Shown: positions 12,311 to 22,200 of the stretch, one piece after another
Layout: the number at the start of each line of letters is the position of its first letter
How positions within the stretch are numbered: the stretch's first letter is position 1
Assembly (NCBI GenBank): GCA_015657535.1
Contig: JADHZB010001040.1
Span: 6,686 to 33,781 of the forward strand
Source: Nephromyces sp. MM_2019
Lineage: Eukaryota > Apicomplexa > Aconoidasida > Nephromycida
Direction: 5' to 3'
DNA length: 27,096 nt
Notes under the pieces: generated by a model
Databases searched by the model: none
What the model saw: the letters and a program-made list of their open reading frames with translations, nothing else
Told to the model about the DNA's origin: nothing
Program-made: the position numbers and the translations under genes

Positions 12311-13208
12311 ATGAAGATTTTTATTAGTAATGCCAACTCTTATTTGGGAAGAGTCTTATGTGAAGAGCTTCTTAAGACCAGGCAAGGAAAGAGAAATAAG
12401 ATATGTTGTACTCTGCTACCATCAAAATCCCTTGAAGAGCTAAACACCCCTCAGAGATCTTTTCGCTATCTTCGTCTGAAAGCATCGAATTTGCCCGATA
12501 AGGATACTTTTGTAGACTTTGAGAGTGATATTTATGATGGGTTAGTGAGCAACTCTGAGAGCGATGGCCATGAGCATACTGACAATTTAGGAAGCTCACA
12601 AAGTATAAATTATAACGAGGAAGTTTTGGATGAAGAAAAGGCTCGAGATGAAGACGCAGGTGGTAAGTCCACTGCAGTGGAATGGATTTCACGCACTACA
12701 GACGGGGATGGGGAAAGTCATGGAAAGGCTCCAGATATGAAAGCTCGGTACTATAATGAGCACACTTCATTCGAAAGTAGAGACAATATGCCTCGGCCTA
12801 AAGATAAAGATTATTTAGGGGCTGTCACCTTAGATTCTCAAGACTCAAAAGATGCAGATACTTTACCGTACCGAATCCTGCCTGATGAAACTGAGAATGA
12901 CATATCAGCGCCAACAAATAAAGGAAATCAGGGAAATGTAAAAAACCTGATATACGAAGGAGCTGCGCATACTAAGCTTAAAAACAATGAATCCTTAATA
13001 TGGAAAATAATTGATGCCAACAATCTGCAAGATCTGGCGGCTTGCGTTACATCTTGTTCTGTTGTTATATATGACCTCCATACCGCTAACTTTTCGGAGA
13101 TTGAAAGTGTAATAAGGATTCTAAAATACGCTGAGTCTGCAACAAAGAAGATAACATTTATACTAATTTCTTCAGTCATGGTTTGGGCTCGAAACAGTGT
13201 TTCCAAAG
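12311..13208 (+). CDS. AK7: AK7-like exon 1: Rossmann half-domain
   Basis: This exon encodes residues 1-299 plus one base. The N-terminus KIFISNANSYLGRVLCEELL has the beta-alpha pattern of an epimerase Rossmann fold, but the glycines of GxxGxxG are mostly replaced (only the last Gly remains), so dinucleotide binding is doubtful, as in other AK7 proteins. Residues about 75-230 are acidic, polar and low-complexity. Near the end VVIYDL and then FILISSVMVWAR (~residue 283-294) match the AK7 block preceding its central insertion. The donor is AAAG|GTGGGA at 13209 (phase 1); the ORF would otherwise stop at 13261. Confidence 0.87.
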
Positions 13209-16200
13209 GTGGGAAAATTAAGAAAACTTGGAAACTGGGAGGAAATTGCGGTTCTGCATAAAAGTTTGCGCTAAACAAGCTGTAGCCATAAGAATAGCGT
13301 TAGGTAGAGTATATGCTCAACTATTTTGTATAAAATTTGGCGCGTAATCTATAAAATAGAGTTTGAAACGAATATAAAAATTCATAGCACATATGTAGAT
13401 ATGCAAGTAATGCCATGGAGTTTAAGGAAGTTGAAAGTGCACACAGGTTAAAAAAAAAGTAGAATCTATTCAGACTTCAAATTAATTGGTAGAACGCCGG
13501 GTAAAAGTTAATTGAGAGGATAAGAAATAAGATTATAGGAAGTAAAAGTAGCATATGTAACTTTTGTATGGATTTGTTACTAACTTTTTGATGGGTAGTT
13601 GGATATATTCTCCTTTTGGGGTATAAGTTTTTTTTTTCTTTACAATATCTTATTATCCCTGAGTTTTACCGTTTCCAATGTTATCTTTGTAGTTTACTTC
13701 TTACGAGGCTTAAATGCTCGTTTATTCTTCATCCCACTTTGAACTCTATACCTTACTAAATGCATTGCTTTCTATTCACTGCTGCGCATTTAATCAGCAA
13801 TTCTGCTTTCTTTTGTACGTTTTTGCTGACTGATAATTTAAGCTGCACTCCTGTGGTACTACTACAATTTTCAAATGCTCACACAATAATTTAGAGTAAA
13901 AAAAAACATTGGTAAATGCGAATATATTTTGCTTTTCAGCCGTCAAGCTTAGACTAATACAGGGTACACCGACCTGCAAGAATTCAGTTTACAGTCTTAT
14001 TTCTAGTCATTGCAAAGTCCTTTAGAGAACGTAGAAATTAAAAAAATACTTCAAGCATAAAATTTCTACGAATGAGTAAATCTGTAAATATTTACCGTGA
14101 TGTGCTTGGGCACATGTTTTGTTATTTTTTTCCAACTTGGAAAAATATAATAATGTAGACAATGCAGTGCTCTATTCAGGAGGGAAATATTTATATTGTA
14201 TATATCAGAATTGTTGGAAATTTTCTCTCAATTTTGCGGCTATAATTTTTATAAGATTATCACCATAAAAACGAGTAGTAGGTGCAAACTGTATTTTCAG
14301 CATATGCGGAAGATAACTACAGTTTCATCTTAGGGTGCAGTCATGGGACAAGTAGCAGTGATTCTAGAGAACTCACCGACCTGTGATCGCACATACTATT
14401 TTCCTAAGCTTGGACTCTTGACCCTTTTCCTCGTCTTATAAGGCTGCAGAATATAGGAGATAAAACATGATTAGTTTCATGTTGCATACTTAGTAACCCA
14501 GTGGCAGCGATACCTCAAAACAATAAGTGGATATTCACGAAGTAAACCAAGTGTAGACTGCTACAATCTGCAGAAAAATAGGAATTGCTTTTTTAAAATA
14601 ATACATTTTTCATAAACGGAAGCCATGCAATTTTAACGCCTTGCATAACAAATCGCATCAATGCAGCTTTAGAAAGATGGTGATGCAACGGGTCACACCT
14701 TAGCGATTATTTGAAGAACCAATATAGCCTCACACAAAAAAAATTCCATTAATTTTAAAAAGCTTCAAAGGTGGTCGTGTAATTATTTATAGCTTCAAAT
14801 CATCTGTTACTAGCTATTTCTTACGTTGCTCCAAGTTTTGACCCCAGGGCTCGAATATAAAGTAAGTAGGATTTTTTTCCTCAGGTAAAAAATAGCTGAT
14901 GCAAATACACCTCATCTGAATGCGTTGTTTTTGCTGAGATACTCTCCATTTTCATAGCTTACATTGAAATTTGCACATATAACAAAAATCAAAAGAAGCT
15001 GACTACAAATTCTCAATTAATTGATAATTCGGAGCAAAATTGCGACAGCAAAAATAAACAAGTAGGCATGCAACGGCAGACATATGCAAACTATGTCAAA
15101 TCCGCTTCAGGAGACTACTGATAACGCAAATAACTTTTTTTTCACCAGCACTAAACCCCATGAGGAAATAATTAAACTGGCAAGCATTTAATGGAGTCGA
15201 TTAATAGAGAAAGTAATAGGGTATACACGAGGTATTACCTAGAGACACAAATATGTACATAATTTAGGCTACACAAATCTAGGTACATCAATTAAAGCTT
15301 TGCTCCTGATAAATAATGTAATGCAGCAACAAATCAAAAGTTTTATAATCAAGGTTTAAAGAGTTCCGACTACAATGAAAGGCTTCCGTATCCCGCCTAT
15401 GAACCTTGGAAGTATATGGAAACCCTTGCATTACTCCTAAACAAGACCAGGAATGTAAGAACTTATGTCTTGGCAGCTGGTCTACTGTATGGTTGCGGGG
15501 AAAAAATTTTCTTCGACATTTTCAACGAAGCATTTCACCAGAAGCGGGACCCGGGCTTTATAATCGGTAATCTTGATTGATGTATATATAAGCGTGCAGA
15601 ATGTGTGCCTGCTACTCATTGTAGGACATGATAACGGCAACATTCAGGTGAGGTATGTCGCCAGAACAGCAAGCATAGGTAGTGGGCATGTTGCGCAAAA
15701 CACTGGTACCAGCTTGGCATCTCTAGTTGCTACATTATTACCTACATGTGAATGAAACTGTGTTTTCACGAAGGCTACTACGCACAGAATAAGTAATTGC
15801 GAACTTGGCGTTTAATTTTATGCTTCCTCAAAAAATCCTGGCTTTCGCCAGTTACGAGCTGACCTGCAGCTTGCTCTTTCATCGTTTCATGCGAAATGCC
15901 GAAGCAATGCGTTAACTATTCAGTCGTTAGTGTCTTGCCTGGTCTTTCAGTATTTTACTTTACTTTGGGAAAAAAATCAGCACAAATTGAAAATCTAGTG
16001 TTCACATACTCGGTCGTACTATATTTGCTGCACGGTATCATCTAGCAGTAGGGCGGGCTTTTTTCTCAGAGTTATAACTCAGTTACAGCGAAAGTAAAAC
16101 ATGCAAACTGTGTGTTGTTCACCGTGGTTTCGACAGTGAGCACTAGTTGAGCTAGAATGGACTTTTTTAAGCAGCCGAGGAAGAGCAGTCTGTCATGAGA

Positions 16201-19200
16201 AAAACATAGATTGAATGAGAGTTTTGTCATTTCAGAGTTTGAGAAGTCTACATGGGTTTAGTTAAATAGTTCTAAAATATAATATGCGTTTTATCTTGCT
16301 TCAAGTGTCTACAAATAAAAATTTGAAGTATACCATTTCGATAATGCCGAAGTAATCTGCAGTAAAAGCTTAAGACATGCTGTTTTTAGCTCTTTTATTG
16401 CACTGATAAGTACTCAGTGAACCCATGAGCTCACAGGTGCATACTCTAATACACACCAACTGCAAGAAAATTTGTTAAAAGCAATTATGCATCAGATTTT
16501 TTATCCCTCTTAATTCTTTCTGCTTGTGACTTCATCATCGAGATTCGAACTCAAAAACCCCTATATTTGACTAGAAAGAGTATCCGTCTAGACCTTTTTA
16601 AAAGCTTACTTGTATTTCTCTTGGTAACCTTTGCAATAAACAGAAACTGCAAATCAATTTACTCGTGGAGAAAAACTCCTTTTTTTTTGCCATGAAAAGA
16701 TGTATTGCCATCATTGCATAGCATTTTAGCAATTATTTAATTGGTGGCATAAACGTTCTTTTCAGCAAAGCGAAAATAAAAACTATTTTTGTATCCAAAT
16801 CGAAAAAATAGCGTGTTTTGACGTTCAAGATACCGTCTTCTTCGCATAATGAAAGATAAACTTGAATAAATATATCATCAGGACTGAAATAGACACATGC
16901 TCTTTTTCTACCACTCCCTAAAATCGTCAATAAGCCAAAAAAAATGCAAAAGCTTAAAGTAGAATCAAAATTGCAGACTGTAAAATTTTGAAAATTACTT
17001 GAAAACAAAGCTTGTAGAACCTAGGAAAAAATTTATTTTTCCCTAATTTATTCGCCTGATCACCTATTCTATAGCTGTTACTTTTAGCAAGATTAAGAAA
17101 TGTAGCCAGTAATCCTCGAAAGTGCAATGATTCAAATTTTCGCGAAAAAATATGCTGCCTGCAGGAGAAGGCTCGAACTTATTGCCTACTGTTCATGTGA
17201 GAGATCTGTCGCGGGTAGTGAAGACTCTAATGCTGAAGCAGGATAACTGGAAACCAAATCTACAGCAATACTATCATTTAGTGGTAGATCATTCAAGTTT
17301 TACCCAAAAAGAAATTATAGGCGAGATATACAAAAAGATTCAACCGAACAAAGCAATACGTCTTGAATCCATTGATTTTCCTTCGTCTTTAAGCATCAGA
17401 AATTGTGAATTCCTCAGTTTGGATTTGCTTATGCTGCCGACTAAAATCATGCAAGATGAGTATTTCAAATGGTATTGCAAAAATGGAATGGTTGCAAACA
17501 TGGAAATACTAATAGAAGAATTCATTCATTACAGAATGATTCAGGCAACAAGGATACTTGTTACAGGTGAATATATCCAATATTAATTCATTCAAAGAAT
17601 TTATTGTTAATGCTAGTAAAATATGCAATAATATTAAGAATATACTGCATTATAATGTTTGATTTATACTATTTTGGTGAATTCAATTGAAATTATAATA
17701 TATATTCCGGCTCATTTTCGGCTATTTTCCTTGGTTTATTTCATATTTACAAACGGTTAAAAAGAGCGTCCACGAGGCTGCCAATCAGTACCCATGTGTG
17801 TGAAATTTTGCCTACTCCTTTAGAGAAAGGCACATTTAGAAAGTTTTCTGGGTAGCATAATGTAGTGAAAAGCGGTTTTAGGCGATGGAAAGTATATCCA
17901 AAACAAGGATGCTTCTGTTTCTGAAGTTTTGAAGCATTTCAAGAGAGGAAAATAGCTGCTTCTGTTTCTGAAGTTTTGAAGCATTTCAAGAGAGGAAAAT
18001 AGCGAAAGACCAATGAGCTTTCCAAGATTCTAATTAACTGTAGAAAGGCTTTCATCATTCTTTCCTTGATTTTCCATAGCTTTAAGCTTTACTGTTGAGA
18101 ATATCTAGTAAAATATAAAGCAGAACACGCTGAAATGCGTGAATGATTACCAAAAAAATTTTGTGCTCATCATTTTATCCTAAAGGGAGTAAGACAACAT
18201 CGTCAGAAGTTTTTTATGCTTCAAGTTGAAGTTTTATTGAAAAATTCAGACTTTACGATAATATCTGCTCCTTGTCAAAAATTTGTTTCATCGTCCTATC
18301 TTCCGTAGCAAATTTTTCCAGCTCAGCGTGTTCAGCTTAACTCAATCCTTATCATCATTTCAATGCTATCTATATGTCCAAGGGTAGTCATATCCCCTGC
18401 AGGGGATTTACTTATTGTATATCTATGTGCGCAGTAGAAGGAAGAGGGCAGCAGGTTTCTTGTGGTAGGTTTCTGTTAATCTTAGCTGAAGGCTTATTGC
18501 AACGATAGGCAAGATATCACTATAAAATCTTCGTGTGCAATTTTTATTTTTGACTACTCACCATACCTTCTGCATCCAATGTTTCTTCGCCTCCAAAAAC
18601 CGCTTCTTTCGAGAGATAATATATATCTTAAATCTTAAAATATAAAAAAAAGCAGTGCATAAACAGAACTCACAAAAAATGATTAGTAGTATTAGCAAGT
18701 GCTTCAAGCAGGACTAGTTACAATCCTCGCGCGAGTAAACTGAACTGATTTTTAGGCATGAATACAGAGATGCGAAGTGCATAGGTGAAAAAACTAATGT
18801 TTAAGATGCTACAGGAATGCTATGCCTCCTAGCTATTGAGTATCGATACAGTACAATCAAGTATACAATTCTTTTTCTGAATCAAATGCATCAATATTGT
18901 ACTTGCAGGTGTATCTTGAGATTCAACGAACTAAGTTTAGGCTAGCATCTTCATATTCGGCTCAAAGCTAAAAAAAAAGATTCTTGAGCTTTTTACAAAA
19001 AATTCAATGCTGCTCTCATCTTTGACTTTGAAATATCTTGCTTATTCAGTAATCACAAGGATTAAGAATGTGTGCAGAAAGTAATCAAACATTGGGTTCG
19101 GGTCAAAAAACCGATAAATTTAGAAGTAGATACGAGCAGGCAGATTAGAGCTAAAATGCACGAAAACGGACGCCCAGAGCAGTTTTTATACAAACCTATG

Positions 19201-22200
19201 TAATCTACGCACTCATCTTCGATATTCTAGCAACCTTCTATTCAATCTAAGCACTTTATACACTCATCTTCAATAGTCTAACTACCTTTCTAGGTCCACC
19301 TGGAGCCGGAAAAACCTACCTAGCGAAGCATTTGTCAAAAAAATATAAGATTCCCCATATTAATGCCTCTCAAATGATGGAATTTATAAGGAGAGAGTTA
19401 GCAAGCAATAGAGATATTTTAAGGCTACTTAAAAGAACTGAAAATCTTCAGGAAGCTGTCAATGAGCCCGATAATTCCATACGTAGCGATATGCCCGATG
19501 AAGATAAATTCGATATTTCAGCAAGCTTTGAGAGAATGGAATTCGATGGTAAGTACTGCAAAATTCTAGGTCGCTGAGTATTACTAGCTCTTTTATCTTC
19601 TTTAAATAAAAAAAGCACCAAAAAAGAAAGTAATTTTGCGTTATCCGCATTCCTAAGAATACTCAGGTAAGAATCAAATAATTTCTTGCCAAGGGCTACC
19701 ACTAGGAAAACCTGGGCTGAGTAATCAAATAAAGTGTTTGCAAATTTGCAGGAGATACTGAATCTAACAAAGAAGTTGAAAAGGCAAATTCTTCAGAGTA
19801 CTTAAGAAAGTTCTTAATAATCGGGGAGGTCGAAGACGATGAAGAACTACAATTTTCAAAGGGCATACACAATGCCAAAGAAGAGCTTCAAACATACCAG
19901 AAAAACCCGCCAGCCAACGCCACGGAGCTGAAATATGAAGTTGATCTACAACAGAAAGTGATAGAAGAAGCTCTTCCAAGCCCTTCCCCAAAAGCTGAAG
20001 ACAGCAAGCAGCAAAATGAGGATGAAAAAGAGCTGAAAGGCACCAATCTTACCTCTTCAGCCAGCTGGCCAAACAATTTCGCCTCCTCCCTTACAGAAAA
20101 AGAGGAGCAACAAAGAGTCAATCATTCATCATCGAACCAAGGTGAAAAAAGTAGCCAAGAAACATTGCAGCTCAATCAGATTCTGCAGGAGCAAGCGTTT
20201 GAAACAAGAATTGCTGTTTTGCTGCTTCAAGATATGATAATGAGCAACACCAGCTTGGCAGCTTGCCGTCTTCAAGGGTTTGTATTGGATGGATTTCCAG
20301 AAAACTACAAAGACGCAGAGCTTTTCTTCTGCAGAAACTCCCCTAAAGAATCTGAGCAGCAAGAGGATGTTGCTTCATTACTCACAGATTATTTGATCAA
20401 AAAACAAAGGGATAAAGTTACAGAGACACAGAAAGAAGAAGCTAGAGAAGATGAGCTTATGTGTGACGATAAAAGCAATTCTGCATATCCAAAAGCGACA
20501 GTGACTGCATTAAGCGGGAAGGGTTATGAGAATGTGGATAGCTGCATTGAAGAAGATGTTCGAAGCACAAAAAACGCTGTTTTATCGCAAGAAAACAACA
20601 AAAAACCCAAAGGCCATTGGAAAAAGTACAAAAATGAAGAAACCCTAGAAAAACATGCTTCTGAAGAGGCAGAAAGCATTAAAATGTTTGAAGACTATGG
20701 GGATCACCACTTAATCAGCAGGAAAGCCACAATAGAATCGGATAATACTAAGTTCTTCGATAAAGCTCATCCTTTATTTTTCAAGGAAGAAGCTAATAAA
20801 GCTGAATCAGGCGACCAGGATTCTAACAAAAAAAAATCTTTTCGAGATTTGATAAATTCGTGCATAACTCACCTGCAGCTAAGAAATCAAAGCTTTTCCA
20901 AGTACTTCTTCCCAAACTGTGTTATCGAGATCCGCTCTTCAAAAAAACGCTGTGAGGAAAACATTAAGGCTATCAAAGATTCGGGAAAAATCACAGATGG
21001 CTACGATGATGAGGAGTCTTTTTTGCTAAGAAAAACTCGCTTTGACTCCAAGAAAAATATCCTGGAAGAAGAAGATGCATCATCCTTTTTTGAGGTATTT
21101 GATGAGAGAAAAATTTAGCTATTGCAGGTTTAATCCAGTGAATGGGAGCCTTTATTAAAAGGCTTCCAAGCAGTACACTTGATTGTCTTCTGAAATGAAG
21201 ATGTAAAAAGACCTGTTTTGTGTAGAAAAAAAATCATAGAATGCGAAAAAATTGATTTGACGGAATGAAGCAGGTATATAACTACTTTTTGAGAAAACGA
21301 AACACACAAAGAGCTCATTTCGCAGCTTTTTCATTCGCGTTAAACGACGAAATTTTTAGTGGTTGAGTGGCTGCCTTAATGTTAGCAAGTTTGAGGACTT
21401 GTAGTTTAGAGTTACATTAGAAAAAATGGCAAACAAAAGGGGTTTTTACGTCAGATGTCACACACTGTGTGAAGTTTTGCAGGCAAGGCAGTATGTGTGT
21501 GTCTATGTGTATACTTGTTTTTTTGAGCATTTCGTCTTTGCTTATGTGTGCCTTTTTGGGTTCATGTACGCGCGTGTGTCTGTGTATATTCCCAATGTGT
21601 GCAGGTGTTTTTCCGAGCGTGTTTTCTCATTGTATTAGTGCTTGTGCGTGTATCTTCAAGTTAAATGCTTGTGTGTGTGCGATTTGGTTTCCTAAGTTTA
21701 TACGCCAGCTTTCGCTGCTTTTTCGCCAAGACTTTTTATCGCCGCCACTGATGCCTCCCTGCTACAGCGCCAGGCTTAATAATTCTATCAAACCAGCATA
21801 ATCTACGGGGTTTTTCTCTATTTCACGTAGGAGAATCACCTTAGCTCCACCAACTAAATATACAAAACAGTTTATCACCTTCTCGGCAAGCTGGTACCGC
21901 CTCCAAAAAACTTCGCGCACAACCGCGGCATTGCCATCAAGACATCTATACACTTGGTTGCTCACGCTGAAGCTTCGTGCAAAAAACGCCACTAAAAGAC
22001 ACACACACGCACACAAATCATCTCATAATGTCGGGTAATCACTAGCCTCTAGAATCTACACATAAATTTGCTCATTTTCTACATACAAAAGACTAGAAAA
22101 GACAGCTTATTCTAAGTTTCAACACCTTCCCACCTGCTTAATAGCATAATCTTGGTGTGTGTATGTGTGTGTGGATACTACAGGAGTTTCAGGTGGATAC

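Larger units (their letters stand above)
17567..19293 (+). other. Intron 3 (1727 nt) of AK7-like gene
   Basis: It begins GTGAAT and ends ACCTTTCTAG at 19293. It contains an exact 47-bp tandem duplication (17910-18003) and an imperfect duplication of the sequence just before the acceptor (period 51, 19210 and 19261). No gene is seen inside. Confidence 0.78.

Noticed and set aside
12052..12336. Minus-strand ORF of 94 codons overlapping the AK7-like start
   Set aside because: No splice or start context, no recognisable motif, and it overlaps a homology-supported exon.
16539..16555. tRNA-like T-arm on the minus strand (TTGAG-TTCGAAT-CTCGA)
   Set aside because: The five-pair stem and loop look right, but no matching acceptor stem, D-arm or anticodon arm can be folded upstream; likely coincidence or a dead remnant.
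16200..17008. Minus-strand ORF at 16733-17008 as a gene
   Set aside because: It lies within intron 2, has no supporting splice signals or motif, and its length is within chance expectation.
17152..17164. ATG at 17152 as start of a separate small gene
   Set aside because: The frame downstream is AK7 exon 3; the acceptor CTGCCTGCAG and the phase-1 match to exon 2 show that the ATG is intronic.
21095..21118. Stop at 21118 as the true end of the kinase gene
   Set aside because: The GTATTT donor just before it joins in phase 0 to exon 6, which continues the AK7 alignment, and the Dpy-30 motif follows in exon 7. It may still be used in an unspliced isoform.
21420..21801. Two plus-strand ORFs rich in V, C, Y and F
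   Set aside because: They are translations of TG repeats inside intron 5.
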